From a virus: a DNA stretch of 30,341 bases. The notes below the pieces were generated by a model, which saw only the letters and a list, made by a program, of their open reading frames with translations, had not been told where the DNA came from and did not search any database. The stretch's first letter is position 1; every line of letters starts with the position of its first letter. This document shows, piece by piece, positions 1 through 5,593 of the stretch. The DNA lies in the IMG/VR virus record IMGVR_UViG_3300023235_000094, positions 1 to 30,341 of that record. One strand, written 5' to 3'. Made by a program: the position numbers and the translations under genes.

Positions 1-100
1 TAATCTCGCTAATCCCGTCGTAGCGTTCAGGGTGGGGGTAGCCGTATTCTATTAGCAGCATTTTACTTTCTGGGCAAGGGCAGTTTAGTTGTTCTTTCAT
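1..100 (-). CDS. Partial small protein, probable zinc ribbon (N-terminal part)
   Basis: The reading frame opens with ATG at 98-100 and runs off the left edge, giving 33 residues. The start MKEQLNCPCPES contains a CPC pair, followed by a stretch ending YGYPHPERYDGISEI. Small phage zinc-ribbon proteins often have Cys pairs around a similar YDGISE segment, so a second Cys pair may lie beyond the edge; this is a family impression, not shown here. The start is supported by a TATAGT hexamer 8 nt upstream, preceded by a DnaA-like 9-mer. It is the last visible gene of the leftward set that begins at 2020. Confidence 0.6.
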   Translation of the reverse strand, partial: MKEQLNCPCPESKMLLIEYGYPHPERYDGISEI

Positions 101-151
101 ATCCTCTCACTATACACCTCTGGGGGAGTATTGGTAGTTAGGTTGTCCCCA
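101..151 (-). promoter_or_regulatory. Promoter with DnaA-like box for the gene ending at base 1
   Basis: Reading leftward, the 9-mer TGGGGACAA (151-143) is followed after 28 nt by TATAGT (114-109) and then 8 nt to the ATG. A copy of TAACTACCAA (140-131) fills the place of the -35. The layout matches the early rightward promoters at 4.0, 5.1 and 11.4 kb. The short distance from -10 to ATG implies a leaderless or near-leaderless transcript. Confidence 0.5.
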
Positions 152-170
152 TATAACTTATAAGTTATAT
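151..170. repeat. 20-bp perfect palindrome, possible operator
   Basis: ATATAACTTA at 151-160 is followed directly by its exact reverse complement at 161-170. The palindrome touches the stop codon of the gene at 171-398 and the DnaA-like box at 143-151. It is all A/T apart from two C/G pairs and has no following T tract, so an operator for a dimeric regulator fits better than a terminator. Confidence 0.55.
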
Positions 171-398
171 CTAAAAGACCAGATACCAGACTTCCTCAAA
201 CTTCTTATACCAGCCGTGATCTGACACATCTCCTTTGTATCTTCTTAGCTTTCGGTTGGCTTGCTTGCGATAATATTTTGCACTATGCCCGTTGCCGTAG
301 TGGAACCACGTCTTGTACTTGATTCCTAACTCGTTGACTCGATAATCTTTTCGGGGGTAATACCTTCGGTGTAGACGTCTTGCTTTTCCATAGATCAT
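171..398 (-). CDS. Small basic phage protein, function unknown
   Basis: This 75-residue protein is very rich in Arg, Lys, Tyr and Trp. The segment YRKQANRKLRRYKGD followed by GWYKKFEEVWYLVF resembles short uncharacterised proteins found in many tailed phages. The charge suggests nucleic-acid contact, which is inference. There is no clear Shine-Dalgarno. A TGC-TATAAT lies about 58 nt upstream, inside the stop region of the preceding gene, and the leader between them can form a hairpin that ends 5 nt before the start codon. It follows the HTH gene at 457-1047 in the same direction. Confidence 0.7.
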   Translation of the reverse strand: MIYGKARRLHRRYYPRKDYRVNELGIKYKTWFHYGNGHSAKYYRKQANRKLRRYKGDVSDHGWYKKFEEVWYLVF

Positions 399-402
399 TG
401 TG

Positions 403-441
403 AACTACCACAAGTGTCTTAATCGTTTGCTCTTGGTAGTT
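403..441 (-). repeat. Inverted repeat in the leader of the 171-398 gene
   Basis: AACTACCA at 403-410 and TGGTAGTT at 434-441 are exact reverse complements separated by 23 nt. In the leftward transcript they would form a stem whose 3' arm ends 5 nt before the start codon, so it could control translation. The arm sequence as TAACTACCAA also recurs on the minus strand at 140-131. Confidence 0.45.
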
Positions 442-455
442 ACATATTACCTATA

Positions 456-464
456 ATTATAGCA
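456..464 (-). promoter_or_regulatory. Extended -10 element TGC-TATAAT
   Basis: On the minus strand TGCTATAAT sits across the stop codon of the 457-1047 gene. It would start a transcript near 449, with a leader of about 50 nt ahead of the ATG at 398. No DnaA-like box was seen upstream. Confidence 0.45.
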
Positions 465-1047
465 CTATTTGCTTGTGTCTCTTATACCCCCGTTCCTTCT
501 TTATTATACGTCCGACGTACTGATTGCTAATCCGGTACATTTTGGCTATCTTACTTTGCGTCAAGCCAACATCTGCCAGCTCTCTAATATGTGCGTTGCG
601 CCCTTCCATAAATTTCATAGTAATAGCTTTCTCTGATTCTTTGTGTATGTCTATACTAGCTGGAATAAGTTTGGAACCTGTCCCAAAAAAGGCTTTCTTC
701 TTGGTCATCTTCAAATCAATTGGTGGGACTAGACCCTCATCAATAGCTTTTATCACCCTATGATAGTTCATGGTACTTAGATTATTTTCTCTACACCATT
801 CCTCTAGCACACGTTTATCCTCTTCTGGGAGTTCTGCCATAGCCACTTCCGGTACATCTCTAAGTACTATAACTTGACCTGATGAGGCTGTAAGCTTTTG
901 GGTATTATTCTTAATGAGCAAGTCTGTGATCCTTTGGATAATCGCGGCGCGTTGTTTAGCGATTTCCTTTATCTCATACATTAAAAAAGAGGCGCGAGCC
1001 ACCAATAAGTCAAAATCCTCTAAGGAATCTTCGTTTTTTTTATTCAT
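457..1047 (-). CDS. HTH DNA-binding protein with helical N-terminal region
   Basis: The 196-residue product begins with a charged helical region (about 1-50) that may form a coiled coil. It ends with a clear helix-turn-helix at about residues 153-185 (IRELADVGLTQSKIAKMYRISNQYVGRII), of the resolvase or sigma-4 HTH type common in phage proteins. The middle has no family I recognise. It probably binds DNA; roles could include transcription control or terminase accessory function, since a terminase-small-like gene lies just upstream. No Shine-Dalgarno is visible; TATAAA lies 8 nt before the ATG, again leaderless-like. The unusually long gap before it holds two strong dyads that this protein could bind. 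Confidence 0.75.
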   Translation of the reverse strand: MNKKNEDSLEDFDLLVARASFLMYEIKEIAKQRAAIIQRITDLLIKNNTQKLTASSGQVIVLRDVPEVAMAELPEEDKRVLEEWCRENNLSTMNYHRVIKAIDEGLVPPIDLKMTKKKAFFGTGSKLIPASIDIHKESEKAITMKFMEGRNAHIRELADVGLTQSKIAKMYRISNQYVGRIIKKERGYKRHKQIVL

Positions 1048-1084
1048 TTGGTAGATTTATATTTTATAATCTGTCTTATAGCCC

Positions 1085-1132
1085 CTTTAACCCTCCAAAT
1101 CCGACAGGTTTAGTGGGGGATATGGGTTAAAG
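1085..1132. repeat. 9-bp inverted repeat CTTTAACCC / GGGTTAAAG
   Basis: CTTTAACCC at 1085-1093 pairs exactly with GGGTTAAAG at 1124-1132, enclosing 30 nt with further partial complementarity. It lies 38 bp upstream of the HTH gene start at 1047 and directly beside the larger dyad at 1136-1211. Confidence 0.65.
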
Positions 1133-1135
1133 TAA

Positions 1136-1211
1136 CTATAAGATATAGGGTCGGTACGCCATATCGCTTGCAGGCTTGCAAGCAATCTGGCGTTACCCTC
1201 TAATCTTATAG
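1136..1211. repeat. 76-bp nested imperfect dyad
   Basis: The arms pair in layers from outside in: CTATAAGAT with ATCTTATAG, then AGGGT with ACCCT, then CGCCA with TGGCG, then GCTTGCA with TGCAAGC around a GGCT loop. Short unpaired stretches separate the layers. This could fold as a long stem in RNA or act as a protein-bound dyad in DNA. No T tract follows, so it is not a simple terminator. Confidence 0.7.
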
Positions 1212-1401
1212 CAACCTTACTCAAAAGTCAAGAGCTTTTTATATATTGCGCGATGCCTTAGCGCGTTTGTCAAATTACCTTTTCAAAAATTGGGAATATT
1301 TTGGCGCAGGGATATAGTATCTAGCCGCCAGAAAATAAAAAGAACACCCCCCCCACCCCCGTTGCGAGGTGCGCGGCGTGGCGTGTTTATACAGTAACTG
1401 A

Positions 1402-1419
1402 GTATAATAAGCATTATAC
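1402..1419. repeat. Inverted repeat with two divergent TATAAT hexamers
   Basis: GTATAAT (1402-1408) and ATTATAC (1413-1419) flank AAGC. Each arm contains TATAAT on one strand, so it could serve as paired divergent -10 elements or as an operator. No open reading frame with a good start follows in either direction. Confidence 0.35.
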
Positions 1420-1443
1420 CCAGTTGTATAACATGCACATAGC

Positions 1444-1475
1444 GTTAAAAACAAGGCTACATTGCGCATGTAGCC
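1444..1475 (-). terminator. Intrinsic terminator after the terminase-small-like gene
   Basis: GGCTACAT and ATGTAGCC form a perfect 8-bp stem around a 5-nt loop (1455-1475). In the leftward direction it is followed by TTGTTTTT. It lies 26 bp past the stop codon at 1502. Confidence 0.75.
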
Positions 1476-1501
1476 GTGTATTGTGTGTATGTCAATAGAT
1501 G

Positions 1502-2020
1502 TTACTCGCTTGCTTGATCCTCGATGGTGTAGACAGGCGTGTCACCTTGTGGTGTAGTGCCTAGCGCATCGCGCATCGTAGCTTGGAGCGCTTGTACTGT
1601 GTTGTCTGATACTAGCGCCACGTGCACCGTATTAAGCGCCATTTGCTTGGAAAACGTAGCCTTGCCCACAGTCTCAGCTATAAACGTAGTAGTCTTATTG
1701 CGCAGCGCGCGCATCGTAGGGCCTTCATCATCTGTTATATCCAGGTCCTTTTGTAGGTTTTCTTCAGCCTTTGCCAGCATCTTCTCATGTTTAGTAGCTT
1801 GTGCGATGATGCGATTCTCCTTCTGGCTGATTTTCTCACTAATCAACGGGACTAGCCGGCGATGCGCATGGCTTTGAGCATACGACAAAGTATATCCAGC
1901 GCGCACAGCACTTTGCACAGCGTTACTATAGGTATCGCTTGAGGGGCTGGTGTAGTTTTTGATAAAGTCGAGCTGCATTGGTTTGAGCCGTCGACGCTTT
2001 GAGTCTTGCATTTTTGCCAT
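1502..2020 (-). CDS. Putative terminase small subunit
   Basis: This 172-residue protein (from ATG 2020) starts with a basic stretch and a segment LKPMQLDFIKNYTSPSSDTY followed by NAVQSAVRAGY. This resembles the N-terminal DNA-binding helix-turn-helix of terminase small subunits, whose usual signature is an 'xFxxxY...NATQAAIRAGY' region. The rest is helical and charged. Terminase small subunits recognise the packaging site and recruit the large subunit, which is not in this window. ATG 2020 is preferred over 2032 and 2029 because a TATAAT at 2036-2031 would overlap those starts and lies 10 nt before 2020. The transcript appears monocistronic, ending at the terminator 1444-1475. Confidence 0.65.
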   Translation of the reverse strand: MAKMQDSKRRRLKPMQLDFIKNYTSPSSDTYSNAVQSAVRAGYTLSYAQSHAHRRLVPLISEKISQKENRIIAQATKHEKMLAKAEENLQKDLDITDDEGPTMRALRNKTTTFIAETVGKATFSKQMALNTVHVALVSDNTVQALQATMRDALGTTPQGDTPVYTIEDQASE

Positions 2021-2030
2021 AGTTCCCATC

Positions 2031-2038
2031 ATTATACA
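2031..2038 (-). promoter_or_regulatory. Leftward promoter of the terminase-small-like gene (-10)
   Basis: TGTATAAT reads leftward here and ends 10 nt before ATG 2020, giving a leader of only a few nt. There is no DnaA-like box at the spacing seen in the early promoters. Confidence 0.55.
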
Positions 2039-2111
2039 TCATATCAAGCGCTTACAATCGAACACAGCGCGCCACTTTCAACCAGTTGCCGGCTTTTGTG
2101 CAGCTTTTGCA

Positions 2112-2165
2112 TTGTCCACAGTTATACAGATTACCTATTGACACGCGTAACACATGCTGTATATT
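2112..2165 (+). promoter_or_regulatory. Main rightward early promoter with DnaA-like box
   Basis: TTGACA (2138-2143), a 16-nt spacer and TATATT (2160-2165) form a near-consensus sigma-70-type promoter. TTGTCCACA, a DnaA-box-like 9-mer, lies at 2112-2120, 39 nt before the -10. Transcription would begin near 2172 and run into the small membrane protein gene at 2201. Confidence 0.65.
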
Positions 2166-2200
2166 TACCTTATAGCCAGTAACAAAGCTATTCAATATAT

Positions 2201-2374
2201 ATGATTCATTACATCAACAACAAACCACACAAGAACATCCGACTACAAAAAGCCAAGCGCCATGCAATGGCAGGCTACCGGCATGACCAGCGGGTCTACT
2301 GGCTCAAAGGCGTAGCGATCTTTGCAGCGATCACAGTAGTATGTACATTAGTAGCACTAGCAATCACCGCATAA
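2201..2374 (+). CDS. Small single-span membrane protein
   Basis: The 57-residue frame runs ATG 2201 to TAA 2372-2374, and the next gene starts 2 nt later. Residues 1-36 are basic (His, Lys, Arg). Residues 37-57 are a single hydrophobic segment (GVAIFAAITVVCTLVALAITA), so it should be an inner-membrane protein with its basic N terminus in the cytoplasm. It is the first gene of the rightward arm. No Shine-Dalgarno is obvious. Function unknown; superinfection exclusion or host takeover are typical roles for such genes, but nothing here proves either. Confidence 0.6.
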   Translation: MIHYINNKPHKNIRLQKAKRHAMAGYRHDQRVYWLKGVAIFAAITVVCTLVALAITA

Positions 2375-2375
2375 C

Positions 2376-3002
2376 ATGCAAACAAAAACATACACCGTAT
2401 ACAAATACGACGAATTAACAAAAGAACAGCAGCAGAAAGCATTGGATAACTATCGAGATACAAATGTAAACTTCGATGACTGGGACTCGTGGGTATTAGA
2501 TGACAGAATCGCCAAACTAGAAGCGTACGGATTTCAAGATCCCAAAATCCTATATTCAGGCTTTTGTAGTCAAGGTGACGGCGCGTGCTTCACCGCAGAA
2601 TTAGACAATGGCGGACTGCTGGAGTTTATAAAAAAAGATAAAACACTAAAAAAGTACAAAACATTAGTCAAAGCTATAAACAATTGTGATATCTACGTGA
2701 ACATTAGAATTACTCACAATGATAGGTACATGCACGCTTATAGCACAACAATAGAAGACTATACAGAAATGCAAAGCAATGAGGAACTTGAGGGGAAATT
2801 ACTAGAAGAGTATACAGCGTGGTATGAATCATTTTTTGATCGTGACTCACAAAATGGCCGTATTGGCTGGTATATCGAAGAGTGCAACGATATCTATAGA
2901 AACCTAGAGACAGAACACGAGTATCAAACAAACGACTGCGCTGTTATTGAGTCATTACAAGCCAACGACTACGACTTTACTATTGACGGCAAAATCGACT
3001 AA
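2376..3002 (+). CDS. Conserved phage protein with YSGFxSQGDGACF motif
   Basis: The 208-residue acidic protein starts with a helical region (ELTKEQQQKALDNYRD) followed by DWDSWVLDD and the motif YSGFCSQGDGACFTAE at about residues 60-75. I recognise this as a widespread uncharacterised phage family, sometimes labelled as an antitoxin of a toxin-antitoxin system; that label has little support and is not adopted. It starts 1 nt after the preceding stop with no Shine-Dalgarno, so it is probably translated by coupling. Confidence 0.75.
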   Translation: MQTKTYTVYKYDELTKEQQQKALDNYRDTNVNFDDWDSWVLDDRIAKLEAYGFQDPKILYSGFCSQGDGACFTAELDNGGLLEFIKKDKTLKKYKTLVKAINNCDIYVNIRITHNDRYMHAYSTTIEDYTEMQSNEELEGKLLEEYTAWYESFFDRDSQNGRIGWYIEECNDIYRNLETEHEYQTNDCAVIESLQANDYDFTIDGKID

Positions 3003-3155
3003 AACGCCACTACATAGCCCACACAATCCAGTATTGTGTCGGCCATTGTGGGAACGTCCCGCCAGCACATTGACAACCTAGCAGCAAACAAAACGCGACC
3101 CCTTACACGGCGACCCGCGCGGTGTTTGCATTACTTACATATAAACTAAAGAAAA
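3003..3155 (+). other. 153-bp spacer with alternative hairpins
   Basis: ACACAAT (3021-3027) can pair with ATTGTGT (3033-3039), and the same arm could instead pair with ATTGTG at 3045-3050. TATAAA at 3140-3145 lies 10 nt before the next ATG and may be a -10 for a near-leaderless transcript. No gene is seen. Confidence 0.35.
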
Positions 3156-3551
3156 ATGATTAAGACAATTAACGTATACGATTTTAGGCAAGCGTTTAGA
3201 AATTATGAGGACAGACGCGACACGTTTAGCTACGGCGCCCTTGAATCAATTTTCGACTACCTAGAAGACACAGAAGACGAAACCAACCCGACAGAGTTAG
3301 ACGTTATATCAGTATGTTGTGATTTCACAGAATACGACAACGCATGGGACGCAATGATGCAATACCAACCAGAAGATATGCCTGTTGAGGGTGTTGAGGG
3401 TGATGACTTGCTAGAAATAGCAGAAAAAAATGAGCAAGCTGCACTTGAATGGTTACAGGAACGTACCACAGTGTTAGACGTTGAAAACATCAACCTAGAA
3501 GCGCCACTAATGGCGCCAATGCTTACAAGTATCGTAATCGCTAACTTCTAG
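3156..3551 (+). CDS. Acidic conserved phage protein, function unknown
   Basis: The 131-residue protein has the pattern DFRQAFRNYEDRRDTFSYGALESIFDYLE, then ELDVISVCCDFTEYDNAWDAMMQY. This resembles a common phage family of unknown role with a conserved 'DVIxxCCDFTEY' core. The C terminus is hydrophobic. The protein is strongly acidic, as often seen in DNA-mimic or host-takeover proteins, but that is only suggestive. It is followed 1 nt later by the gene at 3553. Confidence 0.75.
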   Translation: MIKTINVYDFRQAFRNYEDRRDTFSYGALESIFDYLEDTEDETNPTELDVISVCCDFTEYDNAWDAMMQYQPEDMPVEGVEGDDLLEIAEKNEQAALEWLQERTTVLDVENINLEAPLMAPMLTSIVIANF

Positions 3552-3552
3552 T

Positions 3553-3750
3553 ATGACTAAAAAACACTACGAAGCTATAGCAGCCATTCTAAAAAGCTAC
3601 GACATGTACACTGAGGAGGAGATGTACACCGCGCAAAGTATAGCGCGTGGACTCGCGGATTATTTTGCAACCGATAACAAGAATTTCAACCGTCGAATGT
3701 TCCTCACAGCCTGTGGGATACCCAACTACAGTTTAGACCTAGAGGAATAG
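3553..3750 (+). CDS. Small conserved phage protein, function unknown
   Basis: The 65-residue protein matches a recurrent small phage pattern: HYEAIAAILKSY at the N terminus, then ARGLADYFATDNKNFNRRMFLTACG. It is mostly helical. Its ATG lies 1 nt after the stop of the acidic protein upstream and there is no Shine-Dalgarno, so the pair is probably translationally coupled. An intrinsic terminator lies 43 nt after its stop. Confidence 0.75.
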   Translation: MTKKHYEAIAAILKSYDMYTEEEMYTAQSIARGLADYFATDNKNFNRRMFLTACGIPNYSLDLEE

Positions 3751-3793
3751 AGTTAAGCAGAACCACCCACGCGAGACGTGAAGTGAGTCAGAG

Positions 3794-3821
3794 AACCACC
3801 AACTAACATTGGTGGTTTTTT
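3794..3821 (+). terminator. Intrinsic terminator
   Basis: AACCACCAA (3794-3802), loop CTAACA and TTGGTGGTT (3809-3817) form a perfect 9-bp stem that runs into a T6 tract. It closes the transcript of 2201-3750. Confidence 0.9.
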
Positions 3822-3953
3822 GTTTGTCAAAATCACCAGCCCGGGGACTAAAGGAACTACACAGGTGAGTCATAACCCTATACTCACAGCAGAAACCATT
3901 TTTATACAATAAAAACTGAGACGGGAGTCGGACATTGCTTTACAGATCACGAC

Positions 3954-4001
3954 TGGGGATAACGCACTAGTGTAAACAGCTAAAAGGTGTATAGTAAACT
4001 T
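3954..4001 (+). promoter_or_regulatory. Early promoter with DnaA-like box; leaderless
   Basis: TGGGGATAA (3954-3962), 27 nt, then TATAGT (3990-3995) and 6 nt to ATG 4002. The region between the terminator and this promoter (3822-3953) has no gene; it holds a GTGAGT/ACTCAC stem (3865-3870 with 3882-3887). Confidence 0.65.
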
Positions 4002-4355
4002 ATGACAACATTAAAAAAAGGCTACCTGATAAAAAACCAAGATGGAGAAACTCAGAAAATTCTCGAAGTATGCGGAGAAATATTGTTTATTTCTTATTAC
4101 GGCGACAAGAATAAATATGGCTTCACCTCCGATGAACCTCGTCTAAAAGACTTGGGCTACACCTGGGACACACCAGCGTGGAAGCCTGCACTTTGGGAGA
4201 CGTACTGGTATATTGATGGACTAGGTCAAATTGTCTCGTCTATTTGGCAAAACCACCAATGCGACCATGCTCGCATAGACCTGCTAGGAACTTACCAGAC
4301 CAAAGAACTAGCCAAGGCAGCGTTATTAGAAATCAGACGTAAGCTGGGGAAGTAA
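4002..4355 (+). CDS. Phage protein of unknown function
   Basis: The 117-residue product has a beta-rich N-terminal half and a C-terminal region with ETYWYIDGLGQIVSSIW, ending in TYQTKELAKAALLEIRRKLGK. Short phage proteins with a 'YWYI...TxExAxxA' ending are frequent and uncharacterised. ATG 4002 is preferred over the in-frame GTG at 3987 because the GTG lies upstream of the expected transcription start set by TATAGT at 3990-3995. Confidence 0.7.
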   Translation: MTTLKKGYLIKNQDGETQKILEVCGEILFISYYGDKNKYGFTSDEPRLKDLGYTWDTPAWKPALWETYWYIDGLGQIVSSIWQNHQCDHARIDLLGTYQTKELAKAALLEIRRKLGK

Positions 4356-4403
4356 CCGCTAACTTATGGTAAACCGCAGTAACAATAATAACTTATAACA
4401 CCT

Positions 4404-4841
4404 ATGACACAACTAACAGACAAGATGGACTGGAGAAGTGCCCTTATCGAAGTTGGTGCAGAAATAACAACCCACCAAGACGCTGATGCTTTTCTACAGT
4501 CGTTTACTTTTAATGAAGCTCAATTACTAGCTTTTTTAGAACTAGTCAAAGCCGAAGCAGTGGTGGCGGGGGATTGGGAGGCTGAGATAGAAAAATACAA
4601 AGAGCCGACAGAATTGAATGGAACAGTTTACTATCAACTACCTATAAACAAACTTACTCACCTTCTCACCGCCGAACGTGAAGCAGGGGCTAGGGAAGCT
4701 GCAGTAGAAAAATACCAAGCAATCAGTACGATAATGAACAACTTATTATCCAGTGATGTGACTAAAATTGCTAGAGACATTTATAATTATCGGGACAGAG
4801 CTGATAGCCAGCTTGAGGTTCTAACCCCACCCACTAAATAA
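4404..4841 (+). CDS. Hypothetical acidic helical protein
   Basis: I do not recognise this 145-residue protein. It is largely helical and acidic, with a region around residues 38-70 rich in Leu, Ala and Glu. No transmembrane segment or metal-binding motif is visible. No Shine-Dalgarno precedes it; a TATAAC hexamer lies 4 nt before the ATG and a repeated TAACTTAT element occurs twice in the 48-bp spacer upstream. It is followed 2 nt later by a small gene. Confidence 0.65.
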   Translation: MTQLTDKMDWRSALIEVGAEITTHQDADAFLQSFTFNEAQLLAFLELVKAEAVVAGDWEAEIEKYKEPTELNGTVYYQLPINKLTHLLTAEREAGAREAAVEKYQAISTIMNNLLSSDVTKIARDIYNYRDRADSQLEVLTPPTK

Positions 4842-4843
4842 CT

Positions 4844-4954
4844 ATGACAGCAAAAGTAACCCTAGTCGTCCTATGTACCCTGCACAACTACATGATAAGT
4901 AATTGTGTACCGCTAGAGCTATTACCAATGGAAGTAATGACGTGTGAGTTATGA
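4844..4954 (+). CDS. Very small hypothetical protein
   Basis: A 36-residue frame fills the space between 4841 and 4951. It has a hydrophobic N-terminal stretch (VTLVVLCTL) and four Cys. Its stop overlaps the next ATG (ATGA). The packing supports a real gene; there is no homology evidence. Confidence 0.4.
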   Translation: MTAKVTLVVLCTLHNYMISNCVPLELLPMEVMTCEL

Positions 4955-5079
4955 ACAAAAAAGAGTGGAAGGAAGTCACAGAAATACGAATTAGAATACA
5001 AGAAGAAAACTTTAGTTGGTCATTTCCGATTAAATGTCCAAGGTGGCTATTTAACATTTTAAGTAAATTAGAACTATGA
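4951..5079 (+). CDS. Very small hypothetical protein
   Basis: A 42-residue frame that starts in an ATGA overlap with the preceding small gene. It is Lys, Glu and Trp rich (MNKKEWKEVTEIRIRIQEEN) with a hydrophobic end. No family recognised. The next promoter begins 10 bp after its stop. Confidence 0.45.
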   Translation: MNKKEWKEVTEIRIRIQEENFSWSFPIKCPRWLFNILSKLEL

Positions 5080-5088
5080 AACCCCACC

Positions 5089-5139
5089 TGGGGATAAAGC
5101 CGTTGACGCCAATTACTAGATAAGTTACATTAAGAACGT
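5089..5139 (+). promoter_or_regulatory. Early promoter with box, -35, -10 and leaderless start
   Basis: TGGGGATAA (5089-5097) lies 28 nt before TACATT (5126-5131). TTGACG (5103-5108) sits exactly 17 nt before the -10, and ATG 5140 follows 8 nt after it. This is the clearest promoter in the set and shows that transcription should start within a few nt of the start codon. Confidence 0.75.
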
Positions 5140-5343
5140 ATGGAAAACGAAATACAAAAATACGGGGACATGGTGCGCCAAGCGCCAGTCAAGCGGCAAA
5201 TCCGCAAAGACTGGCAAGCCGGGCGCGCCGTACAAATGGCCAAGCAATACTTCGACGAGGGCATGTCCATGCAGTCGATCGGGGATGAGCACAGCCTGTC
5301 TAGGCAACGTGTCCATAACATTATAAATAGTTTAAAGAAATAG
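5140..5343 (+). CDS. Small HTH regulator (sigma-4-like HTH)
   Basis: The 67-residue protein ends with a helix-turn-helix at about residues 36-65 (AKQYFDEGMSMQSIGDEHSLSRQRVHNIINSLKK), of the kind seen in sigma-70 region 4 and small phage activators. The first 30 residues are basic and helical. It is a good candidate for the regulator acting on the early promoters, and its own promoter carries the DnaA-like box, so autoregulation is possible; this is inference. It is transcribed together with the coiled-coil gene that starts 1 nt later. Confidence 0.75.
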   Translation: MENEIQKYGDMVRQAPVKRQIRKDWQAGRAVQMAKQYFDEGMSMQSIGDEHSLSRQRVHNIINSLKK

Positions 5344-5344
5344 T

Positions 5345-5530
5345 ATGTTCAATAAAGATTTAAAGCAGCGGATGAGTATGTTGGAGTTTCAGTTTGGGTC
5401 TGTCCTGAGGGCAACGACTGAATTGATGGAAGCCTTAGAAGAAGCGGAAGAGGAAGATGAACGAGTCGACCTGCGCATCTCGCCTCGCACCGGGAAGCCA
5501 GTGCGCGAGTATCTAAAGCGCAAAGCCTAG
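5345..5530 (+). CDS. Small coiled-coil protein, unknown function
   Basis: The 61-residue protein has a probable coiled coil over about residues 5-42, ending in a Glu/Asp-rich run (EALEEAEEEDERVD), then a basic tail (GKPVREYLKRKA). It starts 1 nt after the HTH regulator gene and is followed by a terminator, so the two form a bicistronic unit. It may be a partner of the regulator, which is inference from position. Confidence 0.65.
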   Translation: MFNKDLKQRMSMLEFQFGSVLRATTELMEALEEAEEEDERVDLRISPRTGKPVREYLKRKA

Positions 5531-5541
5531 TCCAAACGCAC

Positions 5542-5593
5542 TTATCAACACCTCGCCCAGCGCGAGGTGTTTTGTGTGTGGTAAACTTCCAGT
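5542..5593 (+). promoter_or_regulatory. Promoter of the primase operon; box overlaps the terminator
   Basis: TTATCAACA (5542-5550) overlaps the left arm of the terminator at 5548-5570. After 31 nt comes TGG-TAAACT (-10 at 5582-5587), then 6 nt to ATG 5594. The box differs from TTATCCACA at one base. Confidence 0.5.
5548..5573 (+). terminator. Intrinsic terminator
   Basis: ACACCTCGC (5548-5556) and GCGAGGTGT (5562-5570) form a perfect 9-bp stem with a 5-nt loop, followed by TTTTG. It closes the HTH and coiled-coil unit. Confidence 0.85.

Larger units (their letters stand above)
1048..1501. other. 454-bp noncoding region with dyads, terminator and promoter-like repeats
   Basis: No convincing gene lies here. 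From right to left it holds an intrinsic terminator for the terminase-small-like gene (1444-1475), a GTATAAT/ATTATAC inverted repeat (1402-1419), a C8-A-C5 tract (1347-1360), and two strong dyads (1136-1211 and 1085-1132). A long structured untranslated region in an otherwise packed phage, next to a terminase small gene, suggests a packaging site, a regulatory leader or a small RNA. Confidence 0.6.

Noticed and set aside
1346-1360. G-quadruplex on the minus strand (G5-T-G8)
   Set aside because: The run is 14 nt, one short of the minimum for a three-tetrad intramolecular quadruplex.
1275-1469. Leftward frame of 64 residues in the terminase-side gap
   Set aside because: It has no Shine-Dalgarno or -10 at the leaderless distance, crosses the terminator stem and the C-rich tract, and its composition is unlike a protein.
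5076-5123. Tiny frame starting at ATG 5076 in an ATGA overlap
   Set aside because: It is only 15 residues long and runs through the box and -35 of the next promoter.
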